64,000 nt of DNA from Patiria pectinifera. Taxonomy: Eukaryota > Echinodermata > Asteroidea > Valvatida > Asterinidae. The notes under the pieces are model-generated. The model was given only the letters and a program-made list of their open reading frames with translations. It was not told the origin of the DNA and did no database searches. The stretch is taken from NCBI GenBank assembly GCA_029964075.1, contig CM057147.1, positions 26,681,513 through 26,745,512 on the forward strand. Direction: 5' to 3'. Below are positions 25,701 to 32,349 of the stretch, in pieces. How positions within the stretch are numbered: position 1 is the stretch's first letter; each line of letters begins with the position of its first letter. Made by a program: the position numbers and the translations under genes.

Positions 25701-28700
25701 TTTCCTCATCTTTGCCTCCAGGTACCGGTAACCATGCCGACATCCACCAAACTGCCTCCGGTCAGCTCGTTGTCAGCGGTGACCAATTACAACCAGGCAG
25801 CATCGCGGCTGAGCCTTCAGGGCATGGTGTGCACAATGCAGCAGGGTCACTCACAGCAACAACAGCAGCAACAGCAGCAACAGCAGCCGCAGCAAGTGCA
25901 CTCGCACAGCAGGCAGCCATCACAGATGGTGCAGATGCTGCAAGGAACACAGGGACAAAACACTGGTAACTTTATTTCAAAATTAAGTGGTTTTTTTCTA
26001 AGCCAGAAAAGTCACAAGCCCGCTAGATATTCAAAACTGAATACTTTTAGTTAAAGGTAGATAGAGTGGACCATTTGCAGCTACCCAAAAAGTTACCGAC
26101 CAAATTATTGTTGAAAAGCTTACTTGGTTTATTAAAAGATAGTAATGACACTAAAACTCCCTATTAAATTATTCCTTCTGGCATGCTGTCATTTTGAAGA
26201 AAAAAAACTAACAAAATTTGAAGAAATTTTCAAAGATGTGCCAAGTGACACCTTTTTGGAAATTTCCATTAGTAGTGGGTGCGCGAGCATTGACATGACA
26301 CACACGTGCGCGCGGTTGCTATTTTTTGTCGGTTCAGAGCGTGACATCGCGTAGCTGCAATCGGCTGAATGAGAATGTGTCCCAGATGCAGATTCAGGCA
26401 CAATTCAAAATATGACTTGGCAACTTTTGAACTGAAATTGAGATCCTAGAATATTGTTTTTTTGGAATATAAAGCATTCACAGAGCTAAAACTTCATCAG
26501 GTTAGTTGTTAAGCACCCTTCTTAAGATTTGTTTTGTTGCTTCAAACAAAAAAATGCACAAATGACATATGGTCCACTCTGCCTTTAATTTAGAGGCCAG
26601 TTGATCATCACAAAGTCAACATAAACCAAAATTTGTGATCGCATTGTAAGTATTTGTTTTGCAAATTCATAAATGTTGAACACATTTCCACTGTGGCAAA
26701 TTGTATGGCATTTATATAAGCTTTCCTTGCCACTCATCATTGAGTGAAGTTTCTTTTTGATAGATTGGGTTTGTCAGTTTCTGCTTCTTTTAAATCTAAA
26801 ATCTAAAATTTAAATTTGAGATTTACTCCACTTTACTTTCAACTTATGAAATTCAACAAAAAAAGGGGAAATTATAGCTCAATTTCAGAGGTGTACAAAG
26901 ATCAAATTTCATTTCACTCGTATTGGGGAGAAATAATTTAATTTTGAGTTTTGATATAAGTTTTAATATGAAATCTTATTCTCTTTACCTGAAGTAAGTG
27001 GAATGAAATCGATTGACAAAACAAAAAGTCCTCCTCACAGTTAAATTTCACTCACATTTCTTTTCTGTCCAGCTGCCGTGATACAATCCCACAGTCCGGC
27101 GGTCAGCGTCCATCGCCTGACCACCCTCAACTCCACCACCCAGCCTGACCACCACCCACCCCACTACACGGTGGCCTCGCGGCAGGTTGCGCAGCAACGA
27201 AGATCTCAACAACAACAGCAACAACAACAACAGCAGCAACAGGGGCAAACACAACAGCAGCAGCAACACCAGCAACAGCAACATCAGCAGCAGCAGCAAC
27301 AGATGGCACATGCACAGATACAGCAACTCCAGAATCTGATCGAGCCAAGCTTCCTGCAACAGCTCAGCCAAGGTTGGTAAAAAAAATGTTGCATTATTTC
27401 AACAAACTGTTAAAAATCTCTAAAAATCTTGAAACCTATGTAACATAAGAAGCAAATTTTCATCGAGCTGTTTAAGTGCAGAATTGTGCTGAGCACAAAA
27501 GTGTGTTGAGCACAGAAAACATTTGCTTAAAAAAGACAGGTTTAATACCATGCAAAAGTATGTGAGTTGAAGCATATGCTAAGAATCCTACAAACTTGTA
27601 ACTGATCATCTTTTTTAAGGAAAAAACAAAACAAAAATATGTTGATTAAAATATTTTGAACTGATTTAATCATCCTTAAACCTTTGTGGAGCACTGTTTG
27701 GTATAATAATAATAATAATAATAATATTGGACATTTATAAAGCGCAAACATATCCACCGTGAGGTGCTCAAGGCGCTATACAATTGTAAACAAGCAAAAC
27801 AGCAGCAAAAATAGGTAAACAAAATCAATATGAATTAAGGTAAGCAACGGAAGAGCAGAAAAACAAATTAAACATAAATGCAAGGGATAAATTGAAAGCT
27901 AACGACATGAGGTGAGTTTTGAGAGCTGTTTTGAAGGACTGGATGGTTTCTGAGGTTTTGATGTGAATAGGTAGCCGATTCCACAGACGAGGTGCTGCTA
28001 CAGAAGTTGACCTGTCTCCCCAAATACGGTGTGATTTTGGCTCATGTAGTAGATGCTTGTTACTGGATCGGAGAGTGCGGGAGGGTCTGTAAGCTAGCGG
28101 CAGGCATGTCCATGATGTAAGAGGGGGCTATAAAGTGCTATTTGAGCACATTATTAATATTATTATAGTCACTGTAGCGCCCGAAAGCACCCTGCCTTTT
28201 ACTCACTGCAGTGTCCAGAACACCTGATCACTCTGTAGTTTTATTGATTAAGCACAATGTTATACAACATAGAACAGGCGCTTATGGGTTTAAGTCACTG
28301 TCTACATGATTTTTGCCATTTTGTAGGTATACACCAAGAAGTCAGGACACTGAACATTTTTTTGTCAAATTGTCAGAACTTAATGGTGAAAAAAAAGCAG
28401 CGCTAATACAAATGAGGTGATATTTTGGCTACAGTTCCAGCAGAAGCCATTCAGAGGATTGACTGACATGTTTGGGACGTTTCCCAGATACCACCACAAC
28501 CTCAGCAACACTTGAAACTCATTTTTTTGTGTTAGTCTCGGGTCAAAGTGTTATTGATGTACTTATCTACATATTGCGGCGCATAAGTTCAGCATGATGC
28601 AATCACATTCCCAGTGATGTCTTGTTTTTAAGACTACCTTTTACGGTATGAGCAATTCCCGTAATAAGCATCTCGAATTAGGACTATCTAGCTTGGTATC

Positions 28701-29778
28701 AGCAAAGACACAGATTAGCTTAAAGATATAGTCCATCATTTGTAATTTGTGCATTTTGTTCATTTGAAGCAACAAAAGTGTTCAAAATCTAATGAAGGAT
28801 ACCGAACAACTAACCTGATGAAGTTTCAGCTCGGCTTCAGCTGTATATTCCGGGAAAAACAGCATTCTAGGATCTCAATTTCAAATCAAAAGTTGCTGAA
28901 TCATGTTTTGAATTGTTTTGAATTGCAGCTTTATGCGATGACGCGCACTGATCCGACAAATTATAGCAACCGCGCGCGCCTGTGCTTCGTGCCAATGCTT
29001 GCGCACACTGCGCCGAATAACAAAACGAACTACTAATTTAAATTTTCCTACGGTGTGTCTTAAGACGCACCATTGGAAAGGCCTTCTTTCGTTGATTACT
29101 TCAAAATGATAGCTTGCCAGAAAGATTAATTTCACAGGGAGTTTAGTCCACTTACCATCTTTCAACCAAGTATGTTTTTCAACAATAATACCCCAGTTAC
29201 TTTTTCGGATGGCTGCAAATGATGGACTATAGCTTTAACCTGATTCGTCCATTAGTGCTACCGTACATGTACATGTACATTCTTATTAATCTAATTTGCA
29301 GTAATGAACCAATCCAAGGAGACTAAATTAAACCTGCCCCAGTACAAGCACCAATCACATCTTGACTTTATTAAAGACTAACATGGTATCAACCAATGTA
29401 ACACTTAACCTGATTGGTCAATCAGTATTTTGACTGACAGTTTTTGTTCACCCTTGTCTTTCAGTAATGAACCAACCCAAGGAGATTCAATTAAACTTGC
29501 CAGGGCAACATCATCAACACCAATCGCCCCACATCCATCAGGAAGTCACCATCCCGGTCAACGTCTCGGGCGGCGTCACCATGACAACGCTGGCCACGCT
29601 CAGCCCAATCAAGATCTCGGACATGGCCGAGCTTCCCATGAGCATCCAAGCCAAGCAAAGGGAAGGCAACATCACGATCGTGTCGGCACCGGCTGGCACC
29701 ACGCCGGACGAGATGGAGGATTCTAAGGCGGGCGTGATACTGGGGAGGGCCGTTAGCGGAAGGTACGTCCGTCTCTGA
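1341..29778 (+). CDS. HNF1: HNF1-type homeodomain transcription factor (whole gene, eight exons)
   Basis: This is a nuclear DNA-binding activator of the HNF1 family, which binds palindromic GTTAATNATTAAC-type sites as a dimer. The exons are 1341-1759, 15618-15817, 16748-16928, 23114-23280, 24754-24980, 25722-25965, 27073-27372 and 29465-29762 (or to a stop at 29778). Every junction is GT-AG and every phase joins in frame, giving about 680 residues. Domains in order are a dimerization helix pair (about residues 5-32), an acidic linker, the POU-specific domain (about 141-206), the homeodomain with the long HNF1-specific insertion before helix 3 (about 226-309), and a Gln/Ser/Thr-rich transactivation region. 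Human HNF1A is 631 residues. The single gene is presumably pro-orthologous to HNF1A and HNF1B. The exact 3' end is uncertain because exon 8 carries a good internal donor (gtacgt at 29763) just before the in-frame TGA. Confidence 0.95.
4110..4542 (+). promoter_or_regulatory. Candidate alternative promoter and short first exon inside HNF1 intron 1
   Basis: TATAAATA at 4116-4123 is followed by a CpG-rich stretch. A short frame opens at ATG 4413 ([20 protein letters not shown]) and runs about 43 codons to an excellent gtaaga donor after 4542. The frame leaves a one-base phase, which does not fit HNF1 exon 2 (that needs two bases). So either this is the 5' exon of another transcript, a non-coding first exon, or chance. 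I recognise no domain. Confidence 0.3.
6262..6944. mobile_element. Palindromic MITE-like element, CAGGGTG ends, TA flanks
   Basis: The left end is GAGGGTGGCAAAAAAATGCA. The right end, read on the opposite strand, is CAGGGTGCCCCCAAAAAGCA. The arms then stay alignable for well over 150 bases (both contain AACCCT, AACATTTGC and the AGCTGAAAGCTTTTTC region). TA dinucleotides flank both ends (6260-6261 and 6945-6946), as expected for a Tc1/mariner-type target duplication. There is no transposase, so it is non-autonomous. Confidence 0.7.
8820..9278. mobile_element. Foldback MITE with TA duplication (459 bases)
   Basis: The two arms of about 210 bases are near-perfect inverted copies. The outer ends are CACTCAACC and GGTTGAGTG, flanked on both sides by TA (8818-8819 and 9279-9280). 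The inner part pairs GTTGCACTTTTGTATACGTG with its complement around a loop near 9030-9050. There is no coding capacity; this is the structure of a Tc1/mariner-mobilised MITE. Confidence 0.8.
9781..10236. mobile_element. Palindromic MITE, GAGTAAAAAA family, copy 1
   Basis: The ends read GGGGTGAGTAAAAAAACGAA on the left and, inverted, CAGGGTGAGTAAAAAA on the right. The arms share CGAAACCCAAATG, GTTCTGCATGTAGCA, AAGCCCAATTCA and CAAGAATCATTCAAATCACT. It is the same family as 12836-13330. There is no open reading frame of interest. Confidence 0.7.
10598..10980. repeat. TTAAAGG-family dispersed element, copy 1
   Basis: It begins TTAAAGGTAAAGGACACATT and ends, inverted, TTTAAGGTAATAGACACCAT, with only the outer 30 or so bases clearly paired. 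The interior shares the string of short blocks seen in other copies (ATGCTGTCATTTTnnAGAAAA). No coding sequence is seen. Confidence 0.6.
11018..11400. repeat. Minisatellite of TCCTCCAAAATCCTC-type units
   Basis: Degenerate tandem repeats are built from AATCCTCCAAAATCCTC with longer 41-base higher-order units containing TGCTTCAATCACCATTCA (most regular from about 11230 to 11390). A terminal reversed piece (GGAGGATTTTGGAGGA) makes the right end self-complementary. Short open frames across it are products of the repeat. Confidence 0.75.
11418..11548. repeat. Short inverted-repeat element
   Basis: The arms of about 28 bases are TTTGCAGGGTGCGCCATGAC plus AGTGGGCA and its near-exact inverse (TGCCCACTATCATGGCACAC plus CCTGCAAA), separated by about 75 bases. 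The CAGGGTG within the terminus links it to the other CAGGG-ended elements of this window. Confidence 0.6.
12836..13330. mobile_element. Palindromic MITE, GAGTAAAAAA family, copy 2
   Basis: The left end is CAGGAAGAGTAAAAAAAACC and the inverted right end is CAGGGCGAGTAAAAAAAAGC. The arms are alignable throughout: CGAAACCCAAATGTCGGGAC, GTTCTGCATGTAGCACTTTC, CAAGAATCATTCAAATCACT. It is closely related to 9781-10236. Confidence 0.72.
15151..15385 (+). mobile_element. tRNA-derived SINE, copy 1
   Basis: The tRNA-like head has an A-box-like TGGCGCAGTGG (about 15156) and a perfect B box GGTTCGATTCC (15198-15208). The body contains ATATTCTTCTGGGGTTTTCC. The 3' part ends near GCCTAGGGCGCTTTTGAGG. A second copy lies at 22784-22935. 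It is not a functional tRNA gene: no cloverleaf can be completed and there is a long tail. Confidence 0.75.
15618..15817 (+). CDS. HNF1: HNF1 exon 2: POU-specific domain
   Basis: This exon follows a pyrimidine-rich acceptor (gtttcag). The first base completes the Arg codon begun in exon 1. It encodes [20 protein letters not shown] and then [20 protein letters not shown], the DNA-contacting helix-turn-helix of the POU-specific domain. It ends [10 protein letters not shown] with a gtgagt donor. The exon is 200 bases long, the same as I recall for human HNF1A exon 2, and both borders fall at the equivalent codons, so intron positions are conserved. Confidence 0.97.
15818..16747 (+). other. HNF1 intron 2
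   Basis: Nearly the whole intron is repeat: one full TTAAAGG-type element (about 15897-16412) directly followed by a second, truncated copy (16408-16600). The last 150 bases before exon 3 are AT-rich. Confidence 0.85.
15897..16600. repeat. TTAAAGG-family elements, one full and one truncated copy in tandem
   Basis: Two starts read AATATACAACATTTGnnAACATC followed by ACCAAATTATTACGAAAnACC. Both continue through GCACCTGGTnTnCTGTCATT and TCAAGAAAAGT to a CCAACGNTGGTNGGCCGACC block. The first ends with ATTCCCTTTAAAGG, where the second begins. They sit immediately upstream of the HNF1 homeobox exon. Confidence 0.7.
16748..16928 (+). CDS. HNF1: HNF1 exon 3: first half of the homeodomain
   Basis: The acceptor is ttgacag. 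The split codon CAA gives Gln, so the joined residues read QFTNPEKS, matching QFTHAG in human HNF1A; reading this exon alone would wrongly give Glu. A basic linker ([16 protein letters not shown]) leads into homeodomain helices 1 and 2 ([20 protein letters not shown]). The donor gtgagt cuts after VVQCNA, the position of the vertebrate exon 3/4 boundary. Confidence 0.97.
17510..18018. mobile_element. Nested element with CAGGGTGAC ends and CTGATA duplication
   Basis: The left end CAGGGTGACAATTTTAGCCA and the right end GTCACCCTG face each other. CTGATA occurs just outside on both sides (17502-17507 and 18019-18024), suggesting a target duplication of about 6 bases. It lies inside another palindromic element whose arms contain AAAGTAGGA and CCTACTTTT. 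Confidence 0.6.
18172..18920. repeat. Dispersed element related to 60480-60870, with internal duplication
   Basis: Blocks such as GGTGCCTTTTTGGTTTTTAT, TGATGTCATTTCAGG and the ATGCAATG end occur here and, inverted, at 60480-60870. Inside, about 110 bases (18535-18640) containing ACCCCTAAAACGGACAGTTT are repeated at 18690-18800. The right end is ATGGACTCTTTAA. Confidence 0.6.
20444..20924. repeat. TTAAAGG-family element
   Basis: It starts TTAAAGGAAACATCGAAAAA and contains TATGAAATACCTTACTAAGG. It ends TGAAAATTACAGCAAATGCC and CCCCTTTAA, matching the right end of the copy in intron 2. Confidence 0.65.
21948..22326. repeat. Palindromic element
   Basis: The arms of about 150 bases invert around 22140. 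The left GGCAAGGTATGCAC, TTGGAAAATGTGTG and TTGGGTGTTATCACTTTTAA pair with the right AAAAGTGATAGCACCCAAAA, ATTTTCCAA and GCATATACCTTGCC. There is no coding sequence. Confidence 0.65.
22784..22935 (+). mobile_element. tRNA-derived SINE, copy 2
   Basis: The A-box-like GGTTGGCACGGTGG and B box GGTTCGATTCC (22829-22839) align with copy 1 at 15151. The body carries the short palindrome CCAGAATATTCTTCTGG and GGTTTTCCTCCAACC. It lies 180 bases upstream of HNF1 exon 4. Confidence 0.75.
23114..23280 (+). CDS. HNF1: HNF1 exon 4: homeodomain insertion and recognition helix
   Basis: The acceptor is a long T tract followed by acag. The reading is [20 protein letters not shown] and then [19 protein letters not shown]. 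The first block is the HNF1-specific loop that separates helices 2 and 3, and the second is recognition helix 3 with the invariant WFANRR. The exon then encodes [15 protein letters not shown] and ends at a gtaaga donor. Only two amino acids before the loop (NA) differ noticeably from the vertebrate NR. Confidence 0.97.
23281..24753 (+). other. HNF1 intron 4
   Basis: It contains a TTAAAGG-family element (23679-24025: ends TTAAAGGTATATATAGGATC and ATCCTATGCCTTTAA). The remainder is AT-rich with no exon seen. Confidence 0.85.
24754..24980 (+). CDS. HNF1: HNF1 exon 5: start of transactivation region
   Basis: The acceptor tctaaag is followed by GTACCATGG. The phase from exon 4 gives Gly-Thr-Met-Asp-Asp. 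The exon encodes 75 residues, including [18 protein letters not shown] and [17 protein letters not shown], and ends at a gttagt donor in phase 0. Low complexity and Ser/Thr/Gln/Gly bias fit a transactivation domain. The internal ATG at 24759 lies in frame but is an exon-internal Met; I see no promoter there. A 17-base minisatellite begins about 58 bases downstream. Confidence 0.88.
24981..25721 (+). other. HNF1 intron 5 with 17-base minisatellite
   Basis: The first 200 bases contain a tandem array (see 25038-25190). The rest is AT-rich and shows nothing more. Confidence 0.85.
25038..25190. repeat. 17-base minisatellite, about nine units
   Basis: The unit is GGTAAATTCAGCATGGA. About seven units are near identical, followed by GGCAAATTCAGCATGGA and a decayed last unit. 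Each unit contains GGTAAA, so the array offers a series of weak donor-like GT sites just downstream of the exon 5 donor. Confidence 0.9.
25722..25965 (+). CDS. HNF1: HNF1 exon 6: PPVS motif and first Gln tract
   Basis: The acceptor is tttgcctccag, phase 0. It encodes [20 protein letters not shown], which lines up with the GPLPPVSTLTAL stretch of vertebrate HNF1A. It then reads [20 protein letters not shown] and a CAG/CAA-coded glutamine run before [13 protein letters not shown]. The donor is gtaact. The frame is set by phases on both sides; a second long frame through the same DNA (Ala-rich) is the shadow of the CAG/CAA repeat. Confidence 0.92.
25966..27072 (+). other. HNF1 intron 6
   Basis: About half is a TTAAAGG-family element (26051-26588), with ends TTAAAGGTAGATAGAGTGGA and TCCACTCTGCCTTTAA. 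The rest is AT-rich and ends in the exon 7 acceptor tract. Confidence 0.85.
26051..26588. repeat. TTAAAGG-family element
   Basis: The terminal inverted stretch TTAAAGGNAGANAGAGTGGA/CC is clear. The interior shares ACCAAATTATTnTTnAAAAGC and CATGCTGTCATTTTGAAGAA with the intron 4 and intron 7 copies. Confidence 0.7.
27073..27372 (+). CDS. HNF1: HNF1 exon 7: long Gln-rich exon
   Basis: The acceptor is ttttctgtccag. The phase gives [20 protein letters not shown] and then a His/Pro/Gln segment. Two extended glutamine tracts coded by mixed CAA and CAG follow, and the exon ends with [19 protein letters not shown] at a gttggt donor. The exon is 300 bases. Gln-rich transactivation is expected for this class of factor, but tracts this long are not in the human paralogues. 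The opposite strand shows an open Leu-rich frame that is only the complement of the repeat. Confidence 0.92.
27705..28150 (-). mobile_element. 3' end of a truncated L2/CR1-like LINE
   Basis: On the minus strand, 28110 down to about 27900 reads [20 protein letters not shown] and then [20 protein letters not shown]. This is the conserved C-terminal tail seen at the end of many non-LTR reverse transcriptase proteins. It is followed by a 3' UTR ending GGCGCTATAn...GCGCTTTATAAATGTCC and a TTA microsatellite (27705-27724). It is 5' truncated; the RT catalytic core is absent. Confidence 0.75.
28161..28290. repeat. Repeat segment shared with 39157-39300
   Basis: TAGTCACTGTAGCGCCC, the CCTGCCTTTTACTCnCTGnAGTG core and a following GGTGCTnATGGG-like end occur in both places in the same orientation. 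The parent element is unknown. It could be part of an LTR or SINE. Confidence 0.5.
28719..29238. repeat. TTAAAGG-family element
   Basis: The ends CTTAAAGATATAGTCCATCA and, inverted, TAAAGCTATAGTCCATCATT pair. Inside are TTGCAGC, the GCGCACTG and CGCGCGC blocks, and a GACGCACCATTGGAAAGG block. The right end abuts the duplicated exon 8 region. Confidence 0.65.
29302..29370 (+). pseudogene. Decayed duplicate of the start of HNF1 exon 8
   Basis: After a tttgcag acceptor the sequence TAATGAACCAATCCAAGGAG follows, closely matching true exon 8 (TAATGAACCAACCCAAGGAG). In the exon 8 phase it reads [13 protein letters not shown] against the real [13 protein letters not shown], then diverges and meets a stop. 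Upstream sequence (TTAACCTGATTnGTC) is also duplicated, so this is a tandem duplication of about 165 bases that included the splice acceptor. Confidence 0.75.
29465..29778 (+). CDS. HNF1: HNF1 exon 8: C-terminal region, possibly terminal
   Basis: The acceptor is cttgtctttcag. The phase gives [20 protein letters not shown] and then [20 protein letters not shown], resembling the NLSALASLTPTKQ stretch near the end of vertebrate HNF1A. The frame either reads through to a TGA at 29776-29778 (ending SGRYVRL) or is spliced at the strong gtacgt donor at 29763 to a further exon I could not identify with confidence. A decayed copy of the first part of this exon lies about 160 bases upstream. Confidence 0.88.
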
Positions 29779-29839
29779 CGCTCATTACATCTGACAAATC
29801 ACCAATATTCTCCCTCTGGAATCATACCTGCATAACATC

Positions 29840-30240
29840 TCAAGCTATTACATCAGGGGATCTTACACTCCTGTGTTGTCCAAACTTATGTTTTTAATAT
29901 TTAAAAATATATGGTGTATATACAACTCTGATACATATTGTGGCATTCACCATCATTCCCCTGGATCTATATCGACCAAAATTGATGCACTATTACAGTA
30001 GGGAATGTTACACCCTCTGTGCTGTTCAATATATGGTGTATACAATAATGATGAATTCACAAACAAAATCATCCCCTCTGAATATGTACCAGCCAAAATC
30101 AATGCGCTTTTACATCAAGGGATGTTGTACCCTCTGTTTTATCTCGCTCATGATTTATACTGGTCAGCCAAGTATGATCCGCTGTTACAGCAAGGGAGGT
30201 TACACCCTTTGTGCTATCCACAATATGTTTTTAATATTTA
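29840..30240. repeat. Degenerate tandem repeat of about 90-115 bases
   Basis: Four degenerate units share CTNTTACANnANGGGANnTTAC followed by CCTNTGTNNT. They are at about 29853, 29990, 30110 and 30182. The ends carry TTTTTAATATTTAAAAATA on both sides (29891 and 30228). Open frames here are by-products. Confidence 0.6.
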
Positions 30241-31161
30241 AAAATAGTGTGGTGTGGATTTCAAGCGATTTGTGGGGTTTTTTTCCACAAGTGTCGAAAT
30301 GAAAGAGCTTAGCAAGGCCAATTTTCTTAAAATTGGTTGATAACTGCCACAAAGTAGTAGGAGTTTTATGATTTTCAACTTCCTTGCAGTTGGCTTTAGT
30401 TTTTAGTGTGAACAAAGTTGTCAAACAAAATAGAAATATTTCTGGTTACGATATATTTTCATTATAATATGTCTGCGTTGGGTTTTAAAATGTTCAATCT
30501 CTTGCATCCAATTTCTACTTTTAATTCCCAAATTTCCGAATTCCTTTTTAAACTTTTAAATTTTGGAAATCAGGACGACATATTTCTTGAGATTTTGTAC
30601 AAACCGTCAGCATTATTTGAGCAATGATATTGTGATAAACCGTCCTGAGATGACAAGATATTTTTGACATGAAAACTATGAAATTTTTACTGATATGGAT
30701 TGGAATTCTCAAAAGACCCTATATTGCATCAAAAGTTTGACTTACAATTATTTTTTGGCTAGTTTAGATGAAATAAAAGGTCATGTTTTATGGTGCTAGC
30801 GTAATTTCAAATGTTTGAAAAAAAAAAGGTTTTCTTTTATTGCTACTGAGGTGTACATATTCTAGCTGTAAATAGTTATACAGTGCACGAGAAGATTAAC
30901 TATGAAGGTTTTATTGAACTGACTGTGACCTCTTTTGGCTTGTAAATTACTGCATACTGTAAAGATACATTTCACAAAACGATATTTGACTGAAGAGTTC
31001 GATTGTTGTTTTCCATTCCCCCCAAAAAATTCAGTGAACTCCTTTTAAACATTTTCATGTTATACAAAAGCACTTCTTTCTGTGAATTTTTTTGGGTCTT
31101 AAACAACTTTTTAATATTTAGTTCATGAATCTTTGGTTTAAAGGGAGAATGTTGCTGTATT

Positions 31162-31633
31162 CAGGGTGACCCAAAACAAGTTGTGCAAGCAGACATATTT
31201 AAATTTCTCAAAAAGTATCCAACATCAGCATTTCATGTTGATGGAGTAAATTGTTTGTACTCTTGTGTGTAATCACAGCGAAAATCTGATGAAAATCCAG
31301 TCATGCAAACCACAGATACAACAGATTATAAATGGCAATGTGTTTCTCACCCGTTCCAATGTGATTTACACTGTTAATGAAAAGACGCATTGCAGAGTGC
31401 CAGTTGAGCGATTTTCCAGTGAAATGTGTACTTCCCATTGGAATGGTTGAAAAACACATATCCTTTTATAATCTGTTACAGCTCTGGTTTGCATGAATGG
31501 GTTTCCATGACATTTTTACTGACTATACACAAGAGTATAATGAATATGCTCCATCAAAATGACATACTCATGTGAGGTACTTTTTGAGAAATTTAACGAT
31601 ATCTGCTGGCACAACTTTTTGGGGGTCGCCCTG
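31162..31633. mobile_element. MITE with CAGGGTGACCC ends
   Basis: The left end is CAGGGTGACCCAAAACAAGT and the inverted right end is CAGGGCGACCCCCAAAAAGT. They are followed by paired TTGTGCnAGCAGA and TTAAATTTCTCAAAAAGTA. A TA follows the right end. The interior holds no transposase. Confidence 0.72.
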
Positions 31634-31766
31634 TAGAAACATGGACGTGGGAAAAATTGTAGCTGTCAAGAAACTACTGAAGGTGCCACAATACCTATAT
31701 TTAATTGTAAATAGATTTCAGGTTTGTTTTGCGGGAATTAAATGGTTAAGAATAAATTGGTGTCGA

Positions 31767-32081
31767 AAGGCTGGTTCATAATTCACGCAAAAGCGAATAA
31801 AACAAAGCTGGTTGATGTCACTAAACATTTGCAGCGAAATTCGCTAGAGTTGAAATGATGTCAAAGCTTGCCGTGACGTCACACATTCGTGTTTGCGTAT
31901 GAACCGGCCTTAAAGGCCAATTTACACGTACTGTCGCGCGTTTTTATAAATACACACCAATATATGAGAGATAAGACGCGTGACTAAGTCGCATAAATGT
32001 AAACACACTCACTGATGTGTGCGTATTTTAAAAAACGCACGACACTGTCGCGCGACAAAGTCAAACGTGTAAATCTGCCTT
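31767..32081. mobile_element. Two short inverted-repeat elements lying end to end
   Basis: The first, 31767-31912, has ends AAGGCTGGTTCATA and inverted AAGGCCGGTTCATACGCAAA. The second, 31912-32081, has ends AAGGCCAATTTACACGT and inverted AAGGCAGATTTACACGT, with CTGTCGCGCG in both arms. Both start with AAGGC. They are 146 and 170 bases long and non-coding. Confidence 0.65.
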
Positions 32082-32259
32082 CAGACATGGTATCCATGTA
32101 CACGGACTGTGGTAGCTATTAATTGCAATGCTGCTAATTTTATTCTATTTTTTCTGTAATCGTACAACACTTTACATCGGAATTGTTTATAGTAGTTTTC
32201 TTGGTTGTGCGGGAATCTTTCTTTTACAAAACAAGGTTTGAAAACAGCTTTTTAAAAAA

Positions 32260-32349
32260 CCTGAATACATTGTACATGTATTTGTGGAATCCTTGATGTA
32301 GGTGTACACCATATGGTGCAGCCTACATAGACAATGTACTGGTATTCAG
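32260..32349. repeat. Perfectly centred palindrome
   Basis: The centre is CACCATATGGTG (near 32308-32319). The arms extend through GATGTAGG/CCTACAT, TACATTGTACAT-like blocks and CTGAATAC/GTATTCAG. Weaker pairing continues outward (CTTTTTAAAAAAC against AGTTTAAAAAG). It may be the core of a MITE. Confidence 0.6.

Larger units (their letters stand above)
27373..29464 (+). other. HNF1 intron 7
   Basis: It contains a TAA microsatellite and LINE tail (27705-28150), a segment shared with the CUSTOS region (28161-28290), a TTAAAGG-family element (28719-29238) and a decayed duplicate of exon 8 (29302-29370). Confidence 0.85.

Noticed and set aside
27048..27371. Leucine-rich frame on the minus strand
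   Set aside because: It is the complement of the CAG/CAA glutamine repeat of HNF1 exon 7.
29940..30302. 120-codon frame downstream of HNF1
   Set aside because: Follows degenerate tandem units; repeated YxLC-type strings reflect the DNA repeat, not a protein family.
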